DNA of 64,000 bases from Bacillus sp. FJAT-29814. GTDB lineage: Bacteria > Bacillota > Bacilli > Bacillales > Cytobacillaceae. The notes beneath the pieces are model-generated. The model searched no databases. It was not told the origin of the DNA and saw only the letters and a list, made by a program, of their open reading frames with translations. Positions 56,083 through 64,000 of the stretch are shown here, in pieces. Position 1 is the stretch's first letter; each line of letters starts with the position of its first letter. The position numbers and the translations under genes are program-made. The stretch covers positions 198,644-262,643 of the forward strand of contig NZ_LMTJ01000008.1 of the NCBI RefSeq assembly GCF_001510715.1. The letters are read 5' to 3'.

Positions 56083-56559
56083 ATGGCAAGCAAGCAAAAA
56101 AACACAACACCGCAGCAGCAAAGGTACCAGGCGCTGCAGCAGAAGCATGAAAAGAAACGGCCGGTATTAAAGAATTGTATCAGGGCGTTTTTTGTTGGCG
56201 GATTGATTTGTACGGTTGGCCAAGCCATCAGTTATTTCTATATCTACTTTTTTAATTTTACCGAACAAAGTGTCGGAAATCCTACCGTGGCAACCATGGT
56301 GTTTCTGTCGATGCTGCTTACTGGCTTTGGTATATATGACAGGCTGGGGCAGTTTGCCGGGGCAGGAAGTGCAGTTCCTGTTACCGGATTCGGAAACGCT
56401 GTGATTTCAGCGGCTATTGAGCATCGGACGGAAGGTTTTGTTCTCGGCGTTGGCGGGAATATGTTCAAGCTTGCAGGATCAGTGCTCCTTTTCGGCGTAT
56501 TCGCCGCTTTTGTGGTGGCATTGATTAGAACGCTGCTATCCATGTGGGGGGTATTGTAG
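56083..56559 (+). CDS. spoVAC: Stage V sporulation protein SpoVAC
   Basis: A 158-residue membrane protein with about four helices, including FFVGGLICTVGQAISYFYIY and the GQFAGAGSAVPVTGFGNAV loop. SpoVAC forms part of the channel that moves Ca-dipicolinate into the forespore and out at germination. Cytosolic basic N-terminal tail. spoVAD begins on the next base. Confidence 0.94.
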   Translation: MASKQKNTTPQQQRYQALQQKHEKKRPVLKNCIRAFFVGGLICTVGQAISYFYIYFFNFTEQSVGNPTVATMVFLSMLLTGFGIYDRLGQFAGAGSAVPVTGFGNAVISAAIEHRTEGFVLGVGGNMFKLAGSVLLFGVFAAFVVALIRTLLSMWGVL

Positions 56560-57576
56560 GTGCTAAAGGGACAACAATCATGGGTGTTTCAAAACCGGCC
56601 AATGATTACGGCAACCGGGGTAACCGGGGGCCCATTCGAGGCGAATGGCAATCTAGCGAAGGATTTTGACCTCCTATTTGAGGACTTATGGATGGGACAG
56701 GAATCATATGAAAAAGCGCATCGAATCTTAATGGAGGAAGCAATTAAAATTGCCTTGAACAAGGGAAATCTGGAAAAGGAGCAAATTCAATTTTTATTTG
56801 CCGGGGATTTAATCAACCAAATAACACCAACCAGTTTTGCGGCAAGGACCATGCAGATTCCTTATTTTGGTTTGTTTGGGGCCTGTTCCACCTCGATGGA
56901 AGGGTTGGCGTTAGCGTCATTTGTCATTAATTATCAAGGGGCAAAGAACGTCCTAACCGGCGCATCAAGCCATAATGCCGCAGTTGAGAAGCAATTCCGA
57001 TATCCCACGGAGTACGGCAGCCAAAAACCCCCGACGGCACAATGGACGGTAACCGGGGCCGGCGTCGCCCTCGTCCAGCCTAACGAACCTGGAGCGAATC
57101 ATCCAGTAACCACGTCCGCGACAATCGGCAAGGTCATCGATATGGGGTTAAGTGACCCTTTTAATATGGGAGGGGCGATGGCACCAGCGGCGGCAGATAC
57201 GATTATTGCCCATTTTCGCGATTTACAGCTCGACCCTTCACATTACGATCTGATTGTCACTGGCGATTTGGGAAGAGTAGGTCATGATACAGCGTTTGAA
57301 CTAATAAATAAAAGCGGACTAGAACTAAAGCGCAAGCAATTCCAGGACTGCGGAATCTTAATTTATAAGGATGATCAGCCAGTTCAATCCGGGGCGAGCG
57401 GTGCAGCCTGTTCCGCCACGGTTCTTTATGGACATTTGCTTAATGAGATGAAAAAGGGCACCTACAAAAGGATTTTGCTGGTTGCCACTGGTGCTTTGCT
57501 TTCACCGCTTAGCTTTCAGCAAAATGAAACGATTCCGTGTATTGCCCATGCGGTTGCGATTGAAATGAATGTTTAA
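56560..57576 (+). CDS. spoVAD: Stage V sporulation protein SpoVAD
   Basis: A 338-residue thiolase-fold protein that binds dipicolinic acid on the inner spore membrane. FGACSTSMEG and the Gly-rich LVTTGxL-like end (LLVATGALLSP) fit the family. GTG start immediately after the spoVAC stop, with GGGGGTATTGTAG supplying the binding site. Confidence 0.95.
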   Translation: MLKGQQSWVFQNRPMITATGVTGGPFEANGNLAKDFDLLFEDLWMGQESYEKAHRILMEEAIKIALNKGNLEKEQIQFLFAGDLINQITPTSFAARTMQIPYFGLFGACSTSMEGLALASFVINYQGAKNVLTGASSHNAAVEKQFRYPTEYGSQKPPTAQWTVTGAGVALVQPNEPGANHPVTTSATIGKVIDMGLSDPFNMGGAMAPAAADTIIAHFRDLQLDPSHYDLIVTGDLGRVGHDTAFELINKSGLELKRKQFQDCGILIYKDDQPVQSGASGAACSATVLYGHLLNEMKKGTYKRILLVATGALLSPLSFQQNETIPCIAHAVAIEMNV

Positions 57577-57593
57577 AATAGGAGTGAGTGCTT

Positions 57594-57950
57594 ATGTTGG
57601 CTATGTTTTTTTGGGCATTTGTAATTGGCGGCATAATTTGTGTGATTGGTCAGCTGTTGTTTGATGTTGCCAAGCTTACACCAGGACATACTTTAAGCTT
57701 GCTGGTTGTAGCAGGAGCGATTTTGGCGGGGTTTGGGTTATATGAGCCGCTTATCAATTTTGCCGGAGCAGGGGCAACGATTCCGATTACCAGTTTTGGC
57801 AATTCCCTCGTCCATGGGGCACTTGACGATGCCAAGAACCATGGATTGATCGGCGTTTTGACGGGGATGTTTCAGGTAACAAGCTCAGGAGTTTCGGCAG
57901 CCATCATTTTTGGATTTTTGGGTGCGTTAATTTTTAAACCAAAAGGGTAA
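57594..57950 (+). CDS. spoVAE: Stage V sporulation protein SpoVAE (Eb)
   Basis: A 118-residue membrane protein homologous in pattern to SpoVAC ([23 protein letters not shown]). Third protein of the SpoVAC-D-E core. ATG at 57594 follows AGGAGTGAG; an in-frame GTG six bases earlier lies in the binding-site region. The operon ends here; no spoVAA, spoVAB or spoVAF is nearby. Confidence 0.93.
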   Translation: MLAMFFWAFVIGGIICVIGQLLFDVAKLTPGHTLSLLVVAGAILAGFGLYEPLINFAGAGATIPITSFGNSLVHGALDDAKNHGLIGVLTGMFQVTSSGVSAAIIFGFLGALIFKPKG

Positions 57951-57996
57951 ATGCTCATTTTTTCTTCAAAAGGACGAATAGCTTATTCATGCCTAT

Positions 57997-58024
57997 ACAC
58001 ATTTTTTAGTGATTTCATATGTTA
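57997..58024 (+). promoter_or_regulatory. Possible sigma-K promoter of yjcZ
   Basis: CATATGTTA (58016-58024) fits the sigma-K -10 CATA-N3-TA exactly, with an AC dinucleotide 17 bp upstream. Late mother-cell expression would suit yjcZ, but the -35 is too short to be decisive. Confidence 0.4.
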
Positions 58025-58057
58025 TTAGTGAGATTACTAAAGAGAGGTGAACAGTTT

Positions 58058-58177
58058 ATGTGCTTCGGAGGATTCGGAGGGTACGGCTACGGTGGCGGCT
58101 TCGGCTACGGCGGCAGCTTTGTGTTAATCGTAGTACTATTCATTCTATTAATCATTGTCGGTGCTAGCTTCTATTAG
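58058..58177 (+). CDS. yjcZ: YjcZ-family sporulation peptide
   Basis: A 39-residue peptide: a Gly/Tyr/Phe-rich start ([20 protein letters not shown]) and a single membrane helix [18 protein letters not shown]. It matches YjcZ-type peptides, made in large amounts late in sporulation; role unknown. AGAGAGGTG binding site. Confidence 0.93.
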   Translation: MCFGGFGGYGYGGGFGYGGSFVLIVVLFILLIIVGASFY

Positions 58178-58194
58178 TCCTTAATGGGAGCTAT

Positions 58195-58237
58195 GGAAGG
58201 GGTTGGCCTAAATTTGGCCGGCCCTTTCCTTTTTGCT
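58195..58237 (+). terminator. Terminator of yjcZ
   Basis: GGAAGGGGTTGGCC / GGCC..CCCTTTCC with a short loop and TTTTT tail. Confidence 0.85.
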
Positions 58238-58291
58238 CACCTTTTTTAGCTTCCTTCATACAATAAAGTAGTTTATGAAGGAGTGTGATTC

Positions 58292-58552
58292 TTGAACATG
58301 GATAATGGGTTCTTTAAAAATATAGAGAAAAAAACGGGCGTAAATATGCAGGATATCTTTGATTTGGCCAATTCTTTGCAGCACGCGAATTTTAAAGATG
58401 AAAAAACAGTGCGCGGTGTAATCCGCAAGGTTTCTCAACTGGCAAATAAGCCGGTAAGTAAGGATTTGGAAGATCAAATTGTCAGCACCATTATAAAAGA
58501 TGGGAAAAGCCTTGACTTCAATACTATTTCCAACATGATGAACAAAAAATAA
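58292..58552 (+). CDS. spoVIF: Sporulation protein SpoVIF
   Basis: An 86-residue protein with the family pattern NGFFKNIEKKTGVNMQDIFDLANSLQ. SpoVIF helps assemble the coat by controlling the GerE regulator in the mother cell. TTG start eight bases after GAAGGAG; the next ATG is 14 bases away. Confidence 0.9.
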   Translation: MNMDNGFFKNIEKKTGVNMQDIFDLANSLQHANFKDEKTVRGVIRKVSQLANKPVSKDLEDQIVSTIIKDGKSLDFNTISNMMNKK

Positions 58553-58555
58553 GCA

Positions 58556-58590
58556 AAAAGGCCGTTTCCCTAGTGGAAATTGGCCTTTTT
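58556..58590. terminator. Bidirectional terminator between spoVIF and yjcD
   Basis: AAAAAGGCCGTTTCC / GGAAATTGGCCTTTTT with loop CTAGT. Confidence 0.88.
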
Positions 58591-60585
58591 GTTTTTGGTC
58601 AGCGGTGCTAAAAATCGTGAGCGATGTGCTTTTTTGCCCCGCCTATTTTCCGGAGCGGAGATAAATAACTGCTCCTGTGCCCTGGTCATGGCAACATAAA
58701 ACAGTCTTCTCTCTTCCTCAAGGAATGAAAAGTCACCACTCCTTGCTGATTCCAGCGCATAGTCATGAGGCAGGCTGCCATCAACAGCACCTAGCAAATA
58801 AACGCATTTATATTCCAGCCCTTTGGAACCGTGAATCGTACTCAAGGTGATGGCCTCACGAAAACGCTTGCTTAGTTTTTTCATTTCTTTGGTCATGGCA
58901 GACATATGATCCGCATGTTGTAGTAGTTCATTAATTGTATTAAAACGTTTTGCGGCAACTTTTAAGTCCTTTAAATCGTCGGAACCTCTTTCCAATTGGT
59001 TCGATTCACTGCCCCGTTTTTTGAGGAAATCAAGGAATCCAATGTCTGTCTCAATTGTTTCAATTGCTTTGACAGGGGACAGGCCCTTTAAGCCGCGGAT
59101 AAGCGGAACTGCCTTCTTAAGTTTTTTTATTTGAAATGAATGGGTGGTTTTTAGCTGGGTTATCGCTTCTAGCAGGCTGCAATCCTGCAGAATGCTGATT
59201 GCCTTGATATCCTTTAAAACGGACTGTTTTAAAAATAGTAAGGGCAGGATGTCCGCAATGCCCTGTGGGTCTTCTTCGTTCATGCTCACTTTTAAAAACG
59301 CAAGGGTACTCTTGACAATGTAACGGTCATAAAAGGATTCGGTTGCCATATCGATTTTAAACGGGAGATTTGAGGTGGCTAACCGTTCAAACACGGCACG
59401 GGAAGCAGCATTGGTTCGATATAGGATTGCGAAATCAGCGGGATTGGCCCCAGTGGCAATTTGTTCCGCAATATCGGTGATAATGATTGTCGCTTCTTCC
59501 TCTTCATCATAAGGGAAAAATAAATAAGGCGGTTGGCCTGTGGAATACTGAGCCATCATCTTCTTAGGTTTACGAATTTTATTTGCAGCAATCATTTGAT
59601 TGGCTACGGTTACGATTTCGTGGGTAGAACGGTAATTCTGTGCCAATGTGACATGCTTGGAGTTTGGAAAGTCCGTTTCAAATTCAAGCAAAAAGGTCGG
59701 GTCACTGCCCCGGAAGGAATAGATAGCCTGATCGTCATCACCTACAGCACAAACATTTTTGTTTTTTGCTGACAGCAGTTTAATGAGCTCGTATTGTACC
59801 TTATTAATATCCTGGTATTCATCGATTAAAAAGTAGTGAAAGCGGTCCTGGTAAAAGCTGAGAACTTCCGGACACGATTTAAATAGCCGATAGCAGCCAA
59901 TCAGCATATCGTCAAAATCAAACAGCGCCGCATTTGTTTTATATTCTTCATATATTTTATATAAACTCGCTGTAGTCTCTTCCCATGGAGATACAGGCTT
60001 TACTTCATCCGGCATGATTAAATTGTTTTTCCAAAATCCGATTTGCTGCAACGCCAAATCAAAGGCAAATTCTTTCTCTGGCAAATCTAGCTCTTTACCG
60101 GCATCCTTAAGGATTTTATCACGCTGCCAATCCTTTTTTATCAATTTATCTGCTGACCATTTTGTTGATTCGTGGAATAGTAAAATGCGATAAAAAATGC
60201 TGTGAAATGTGCCAGTTACAAGTTGATTGATTTGATTCCGCCTGATTTTTGGGTAGGATAGCAGCCGGCTTTTCATTTCAGCTGCCGCTTTTGTCGTAAA
60301 AGTGACAAGCATAATGGAACGCGGGTCAATCAGTTTGACCTCAAGCATATAGGCCGTTCTCGCAGTCAGTACCCGAGTTTTTCCGCTTCCTGCCCCGGCC
60401 AATACCAATAATGCGCCGTCCGTCTCTACTACTGCTGCGGCTTGACTTTTGTCCAATATGATTCCCTGGTCGGCAAGTTCTTGTAAATATGGCGGCAATT
60501 CAGTTGTTCTTAAATTTTTGTTTGATGCGAATGGAACAGTGGTCCTAATCGACTTTACCTGTTTATTCTGAAAAGCAGTTCTCAT
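58570..60585 (-). CDS. yjcD: UvrD/Rep-type ATP-dependent helicase YjcD
   Basis: A 671-residue superfamily 1A helicase. Motifs: Q motif DKSQAAAV, I LAGAGSGKT near residue 63, Ia TFTTKAAAEM, II FLIDEYQDIN, III AVGDDDQAIYSFRGSD, IV LAQNYRST, V TIHGSKGLEYK, VI VAMTRAQEQL. DNA translocase of repair/recombination type; precise role of YjcD is not established. No strong binding site precedes the ATG, so translation may be weak. Confidence 0.93.
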   Translation of the reverse strand: MRTAFQNKQVKSIRTTVPFASNKNLRTTELPPYLQELADQGIILDKSQAAAVVETDGALLVLAGAGSGKTRVLTARTAYMLEVKLIDPRSIMLVTFTTKAAAEMKSRLLSYPKIRRNQINQLVTGTFHSIFYRILLFHESTKWSADKLIKKDWQRDKILKDAGKELDLPEKEFAFDLALQQIGFWKNNLIMPDEVKPVSPWEETTASLYKIYEEYKTNAALFDFDDMLIGCYRLFKSCPEVLSFYQDRFHYFLIDEYQDINKVQYELIKLLSAKNKNVCAVGDDDQAIYSFRGSDPTFLLEFETDFPNSKHVTLAQNYRSTHEIVTVANQMIAANKIRKPKKMMAQYSTGQPPYLFFPYDEEEEATIIITDIAEQIATGANPADFAILYRTNAASRAVFERLATSNLPFKIDMATESFYDRYIVKSTLAFLKVSMNEEDPQGIADILPLLFLKQSVLKDIKAISILQDCSLLEAITQLKTTHSFQIKKLKKAVPLIRGLKGLSPVKAIETIETDIGFLDFLKKRGSESNQLERGSDDLKDLKVAAKRFNTINELLQHADHMSAMTKEMKKLSKRFREAITLSTIHGSKGLEYKCVYLLGAVDGSLPHDYALESARSGDFSFLEEERRLFYVAMTRAQEQLFISAPENRRGKKAHRSRFLAPLTKNKKANFH

Positions 60586-60661
60586 GATTAATTTAAACCC
60601 CTATTAAAAAATCCAACATGTTCTATCATAACAAAACGATTCAAAAGGGGAAAGAGGCAAT

Positions 60662-60694
60662 AAAAAACACTTGCCGGTAATAATCAGCAAGTGC
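60662..60694 (-). terminator. Terminator of yjcG-yjcF
   Basis: CACTTGC / GCAAGTG with 12-base loop followed on the minus strand by TTTTTTA. Confidence 0.85.
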
Positions 60695-60703
60695 TAACTA
60701 TGG

Positions 60704-61126
60704 TTAGAGTGTCTTCATCATCGTTTTATGAGGGATTCCGGCATCCATGAATTCCTCCGAAACAACTTCATAGCCAAGGCCGGCATAGAATGGGATTGCA
60801 TGGGTTTGGGCGTTGAGTTTGAGCCTTTGAAACCCTTCAATTCGGGCAAAAGACTCGATTTCCTCCATAATTGCTTTTCCAGCACCAAGTTTTCTCGCTT
60901 CCTTAAGGACACAAATCCGTTCAACCTTTCCGTAGCCATCTGTTTCACGAAAGCGGCCGGCGCCAATTGCCGTTCCATCATGATACAGGACAAAATGGGT
61001 TGATTCATCCTCAAATTGATCAATTTCTTCCTCAATCGGGACGTTTTGCTCCTCGACAAAAACAATTTTTCTAACTGAAAAAGCATTTTCTAGTTCTATA
61101 GGGTTTTCCACAATTTTAACATTCAC
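60704..61126 (-). CDS. yjcF: GNAT family N-acetyltransferase YjcF
   Basis: A 140-residue GNAT enzyme with the acetyl-CoA loop LKEARKLGAGKAIM and the YjcF-type start FSVRKIVFVEEQNVP and end MDAGIPHKTMMKTL. Acceptor unknown. GTG at 61126 is nine bases after AAAGGA and gives the usual 140-residue length; the longer frame to 61171 overlaps yjcG. Confidence 0.9.
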   Translation of the reverse strand: MNVKIVENPIELENAFSVRKIVFVEEQNVPIEEEIDQFEDESTHFVLYHDGTAIGAGRFRETDGYGKVERICVLKEARKLGAGKAIMEEIESFARIEGFQRLKLNAQTHAIPFYAGLGYEVVSEEFMDAGIPHKTMMKTL

Positions 61127-61131
61127 AAGAA

Positions 61132-61644
61132 TTATTCCTTTCCAAGACGAAATGTTTCGTAAACAGTCCAAGATCCATTCTCCAATTGATAGAGAAGGTG
61201 AAAACGATCAACCACTTCTTCAAAATCAATTTTTGTCATTCGCAGTGACCCGAATACATCGGAGTGCTCATCATTGGATAGATTTTGACCAATCGTGATA
61301 TGCGGAACAAATGCATATTCCTGATTTTGTTCACTGTATTCTTTATTAATTTCGGCATGAAGGGCAGTTAGCTCTTCAGAAGGCTCCACTTTAAAATAGA
61401 TAACATTGTTAACAGGGTAAAAGGAACTAATTTTTGAAGTTTTTAATGTGAATGGTTTTGATTTGCCGGCAATCTGCCGTATTTTATCGGCAAATTCCTT
61501 TGCATCCTCCTCAGTTGCTTCGAAAGCATTTTTCAAAGTGAGATGCGGAGTGATTAAAGCATAATGCGGGTCATAGCGTTTCCGGTAGGAATTTGCAGCA
61601 TCTTGCAGATTTTTGGATGGAAAAATAACGACACCAAATTTCAT
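61132..61644 (-). CDS. yjcG: 2H phosphoesterase superfamily protein YjcG
   Basis: A 170-residue protein with two HxT/HxS motifs, HLTL near residue 34 and HITI near residue 115, typical of the 2'-5' RNA ligase/cyclic phosphodiesterase fold. Substrate unknown. It lies five bases before yjcF, one operon. Confidence 0.92.
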   Translation of the reverse strand: MKFGVVIFPSKNLQDAANSYRKRYDPHYALITPHLTLKNAFEATEEDAKEFADKIRQIAGKSKPFTLKTSKISSFYPVNNVIYFKVEPSEELTALHAEINKEYSEQNQEYAFVPHITIGQNLSNDEHSDVFGSLRMTKIDFEEVVDRFHLLYQLENGSWTVYETFRLGKE

Positions 61645-61777
61645 AGATTAACCTCCAGTAAAGATATTTTTTCTATCAAATGTCAGGAGCACCGACAAGG
61701 GGAAATAGAGCTGATAAAAGCTTTCTAAATATTATAGCAAAATTTTGAAATATAAGAAATAATATTCAAGGATTCAG

Positions 61778-62500
61778 TTAAAACATCATACGAATGGCCC
61801 GTCTTAAATCAGGCTGCCAGTATGTCCAGGTATGGCCGCCGACAAATTCTTCATAAAAATAGGTGAAAGGCTTTTCAGTCAGCAATTTTGAGAGCGAACG
61901 ATTTGGCGTGAGGAAATCACTTAATCTCCCATCCGTTGTCTTCACCTCGGTTTCCTGTTGGCCAATTACGTGATAAACTTCCAGTGGCAGCGGTTCGGTA
62001 AAACCGCTGACTTTTTGCAAAACTTGATGATTTACATACGGTGATTGCAGAAGCACTTTACCGAAAGTGTGCGGGTATTCCAGTGCCGCCATTAAAGAAA
62101 CAGTGCCACCAAGCGAATCGCCAATCAATGCTCTTGTTGCCCCCATATGGTAGGTAGGAAACTCCAGGTCTAAAAACGGAACCAGTTCATGTGCGAGAAA
62201 ACGTATGTATTGCTTGTTTTGTTCACCGCCAGGATGGTATTTCCTGCGGCGGTCCTCAACATTCTTATAGGGTACCCCAATGATGATTAAATTTTCGATT
62301 TCTCTGTTATAAAGATACTCGTCTGCCAGCCGCCCGATTCTGCCCAGTTGAAAATAGTCACGGCCATCTTGGGCGATCAGCAGGGAGTATTTGTAAAGGT
62401 GCGAGAAATTCGCAGGCAGGTAGACGAGTAACTCGATATCTTCGTCAAGTTCGTTGCTGTGAATGGATAATTCTTTTATCGTGCCCCTTGGATAGTCCAT
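61778..62500 (-). CDS. yjcH: Esterase-family hydrolase YjcH
   Basis: A 240-residue alpha/beta-hydrolase of the putative esterase (Fes/D) type: YLPANF, LIAQDGRDYF, nucleophile elbow GDSLGG near residue 117, and a late GGHTWTYW with the catalytic His. Similar proteins cleave siderophore or sugar esters; substrate unknown. The next gene downstream (yjcG) is 133 bases away. Confidence 0.88.
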   Translation of the reverse strand: MDYPRGTIKELSIHSNELDEDIELLVYLPANFSHLYKYSLLIAQDGRDYFQLGRIGRLADEYLYNREIENLIIIGVPYKNVEDRRRKYHPGGEQNKQYIRFLAHELVPFLDLEFPTYHMGATRALIGDSLGGTVSLMAALEYPHTFGKVLLQSPYVNHQVLQKVSGFTEPLPLEVYHVIGQQETEVKTTDGRLSDFLTPNRSLSKLLTEKPFTYFYEEFVGGHTWTYWQPDLRRAIRMMF

Positions 62501-62600
62501 GTTGAATAGATCCCCCGTGTTCTGTTTTTTAAATGAATTTTACCATATTTAGTGTGGAATTGCCTGCTGGAAATGGTGTGGGGAGAGTGGGGGGAGCAGA

Positions 62601-62825
62601 TTAGTGAAGGTAGCGATGTTTGGTACGGGTTTCAGGCATGATGGAGAGTATATTTTCCCGTTTAAAGGTGCGGATTTGATTCCGCAGCAGGCAGTAGGCC
62701 GTAATATACTCTTCAGTCACTTCTTTAATGATCAGGGTCCGCTGTGTTATTTCTTGATTTTCGGCGAGATAAATCATCTCTAAAGGGATATGCTGTTCAA
62801 TTGATCGGATAAATAAGCCTTCCAT
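62601..62825 (-). CDS. Small WYL-like protein
   Basis: A 74-residue protein starting at ATG after AAAGGAGGG. The pattern PLEMIYLAENQEITQRTLIIKEV ... AYCLLRNQIRTFKRENILSI resembles one WYL domain without a DNA-binding part. WYL domains sense ligands in regulators; the role of the lone domain is unknown. A longer in-frame start at 62879 has no binding site. Confidence 0.65.
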   Translation of the reverse strand: MEGLFIRSIEQHIPLEMIYLAENQEITQRTLIIKEVTEEYITAYCLLRNQIRTFKRENILSIMPETRTKHRYLH

Positions 62826-62937
62826 AATGAAGCCCTCCTTTCTAATCATATTATAACCGAACATTAGTTCTCTATTCAATGTTTTTTAGGAACGTACGTT
62901 TGCCTTTTTGTTAATATGAGTTTTTTTAAAAAAACTA

Positions 62938-62965
62938 TTGACTATTTTAGCTTTTTCACTATAAT
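62938..62965 (+). promoter_or_regulatory. tRNA-Val promoter
   Basis: TTGACT, 16-bp spacer, TATAAT; start predicted at 62972, 16 bases before the tRNA. Confidence 0.85.
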
Positions 62966-62987
62966 TATATTTGTAGCTTAAATAAAC

Positions 62988-63060
62988 GATCTGTTAGCTC
63001 AGTTGGGAGAGCATCACCTTGACAGGGTGGGGGTCGGGGGTTCAAGTCCCTCACAGGTCA
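62988..63060 (+). tRNA. tRNA-Val (anticodon GAC)
   Basis: A 73-nt cloverleaf: acceptor GATCTGT / ACAGGTC, D arm GCTC/GAGC, anticodon arm TCACC-TTGACAG-GGTGG with GAC reading GTC/GTT, five-base variable loop, T arm GGGGG-TTCAAGT-CCCTC with one G-T pair, and discriminator A. The 3' CCA is not encoded (TCA follows). A solitary gene with its own promoter and terminator. Confidence 0.95.
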
Positions 63061-63066
63061 TCATTT

Positions 63067-63111
63067 AACAGGCTCAAATCCTTTTTTTGTAAAGGGTTTG
63101 AGCCTGTTTTT
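63067..63111 (+). terminator. Terminator of tRNA-Val
   Basis: AACAGGCTCAAA / TTTGAGCCTGTT with an inner CCTTT/AAAGG pairing and T-rich tail. Confidence 0.88.
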
Positions 63112-63364
63112 GTATATTATTAGAAATTGAGAGTACTCCATTTGTAGTTTTCCACAAATTGCCCTCGTTCGTTTTTATGTTTTGCATAATTACAACAGTG
63201 AATATCCAGTCTATAATTTCCTTAAACAATATTGCTTCCTAATATCAGAATTATCAGGAAAATAGAGAGTGTGTTTTAGGTATATCTTTATTTCCAATTA
63301 TGGAAGAATCATTCTAAAAGAAAAAAATCTTTAGTTCCAGATAAAGTTAAATGGAGGATAGAAA
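63112..63364 (+). other. Intergenic region before the 2Fe-2S gene
   Basis: About 250 AT-rich bases. It must contain the promoter of the following operon, but I see no clear -35/-10 pair and no hairpin or repeat. Confidence 0.5.
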
Positions 63365-63367
63365 GTG

Positions 63368-63625
63368 ATGGATAAGGTGATCATTTGTAGATGTGAAGAA
63401 GTAGACTTGGAAGAAATAAAGGAAACGATTAGTAAATATGAATGTTCAGCGCGGGAAATTAAATTACGAACGAGAGCGGGGATGGGATATTGCGGCGGAA
63501 GAACATGCCGGCCTGCTTTGAATGCCATTATGGCAGAAATATCGGGAGAGAAGTTGCCACACGAAATTCCATTGAAAATCCAGCCGCCTATTAGGCCGGT
63601 ATCACTAGGAAGAATAGGGGGATAG
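63368..63625 (+). CDS. BFD-like [2Fe-2S]-binding protein
   Basis: An 85-residue protein with CRCEE at residues 7-11 and a later GMGYCGGRTCRPA, the four-Cys BFD-type [2Fe-2S] pattern, followed by a Pro-rich tail. Stand-alone BFD proteins are small subunits of multi-subunit FAD amino-acid or amine oxidases/dehydrogenases (HcnABC, hydroxyproline or opine oxidase type). ATG at 63368 or GTG at 63365 could be used with GGAGG. Next gene follows after seven bases. Confidence 0.85.
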   Translation: MDKVIICRCEEVDLEEIKETISKYECSAREIKLRTRAGMGYCGGRTCRPALNAIMAEISGEKLPHEIPLKIQPPIRPVSLGRIGG

Positions 63626-63632
63626 ACAAATT

Positions 63633-64000
63633 ATGAATAAACATCGAATTTTGGAACATCCTGTCCTTGGTAAATTAACTAATCAGAAAGAGATGACTTT
63701 TACATTTGATGGTAAAAAATATATTGGATACGAAGGAGACACGATTGCATCGGCACTATTGGCCCATGGAATACGGAAACTTCGTGTTCATGAAGAAACC
63801 GGTACACCGCGGGGGATTTATTGCAATATCGGTCATTGCTTTGAATGCCGGGTAACTGTCAACGGAAAACCCGGTATTCGGGCATGTTTAACAGAAATAA
63901 ATTCAAACATGGTCATTGAAAGTGGAAAACAACAATCGACCCCGTTTAAACCAACGGATAATGCGTTTGATTTACCTCGGACCTATTCAGAATTTGAAAA
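63633..64000 (+). CDS. Fer2-domain subunit of an FAD oxidoreductase, partial
   Basis: The frame opens at ATG 63633, after AGGGGG, and runs off the window end after 122 codons. It shows a Fer2_4-type [2Fe-2S] domain: TFTFDGKKYIGYEGDTIASALLAHG, then CNIGHCFECRVTVNGKPGIRACLT with the four Cys ligands. Such a domain is either a separate small subunit or the N-terminus of a larger HcnB/sarcosine-oxidase-alpha-like protein; the missing part decides. It pairs with the BFD protein upstream. Confidence 0.85.
   Translation, partial: MNKHRILEHPVLGKLTNQKEMTFTFDGKKYIGYEGDTIASALLAHGIRKLRVHEETGTPRGIYCNIGHCFECRVTVNGKPGIRACLTEINSNMVIESGKQQSTPFKPTDNAFDLPRTYSEFE

Noticed and set aside
62988-64000. Genomic island with attachment site at tRNA-Val
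   Set aside because: No integrase or repeat of the tRNA 3' end is visible within the window; only 940 bases follow the tRNA.

Overview
The window reads as a chromosome segment of a Gram-positive, endospore-forming Bacillaceae (Bacillus/Neobacillus-like). Reasons: a gene order very close to the Bacillus subtilis yitS-yitW, yjzC-yjaZ, app, yjbA-trpS, opp, spx-mecA-coiA-pepF-spxH-yjbI-yjbQ, fabI-cotO and yjcA-yjcH blocks; strong AGGAGG-type ribosome binding sites; sporulation genes; CtsR, FapR and T-box control elements; and the Bacillaceae small RNA RoxS. No phage, plasmid, IS transposase or CRISPR array is visible. The organism name is inference.

Layout. 0.1-4.5 kb: yit block (DegV fatty-acid-binding protein, YitT membrane protein, secreted Gmad2-like protein, two small DUF proteins, YitU phosphatase, SufT-like YitW and a DsrE protein). 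4.5-13.2 kb: an anaerobic/nitrosative-stress and molybdenum-cofactor cluster: a SPASM radical SAM enzyme, two Fnr paralogues that both keep the C-terminal Cys ligands, moaA, ric (scdA), moeA, mobB and ywiC. Four promoters here carry TGTGA-N6-TCACA-type boxes about 41.5-42.5 bp upstream of the predicted start, and moeA has a half-site in the same position. Between moaA and ric lies a gene-free kilobase: an eight-unit array of an exact 52-bp period, flanked by two inverted copies of a GC-rich palindromic repeat.

13.4-22.9 kb: yjzC, clpB under a CtsR operator, yjzD, yjaU, yjaV, med (comZ is missing), the FapR-controlled fabH-fabF pair and yjaZ. 23-37.7 kb: two complete oligopeptide ABC importers (appDFABC and oppABCDF) flanking yjbA and T-box-controlled trpS. 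38.4-53.7 kb: spx, mecA, cardiolipin synthase, coiA, pepF, the RoxS small RNA, spxH, truncated haemoglobin, yjbK, yjbL, yjbM, nadK, rluD-like yjbO, prpE, a cation/proton antiporter and FapR-controlled fabI. Spx, its two proteolysis adaptors (MecA, SpxH) and RoxS therefore sit within 8 kb.

53.8-58.6 kb: sporulation genes (cotO, cotZ/Y-like coat protein, yjcA, a 33-aa Cys-containing peptide, a YhcN/YlaJ lipoprotein with spoVAC-spoVAD-spoVAE, yjcZ, spoVIF). 58.6-62.9 kb: yjcD helicase, yjcF, yjcG, yjcH and a small WYL-like protein. 63-64 kb: tRNA-Val(GAC), then a BFD-type [2Fe-2S] protein and the start of a Fer2-domain oxidoreductase that runs off the window.

I found no convincing wholly new multi-gene system. 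The strongest leads are the fixed-geometry FNR regulon with two Fnr proteins, the 52-bp hairpin repeat array, the long imperfect palindrome between appA and appB, and several very small unannotated genes.
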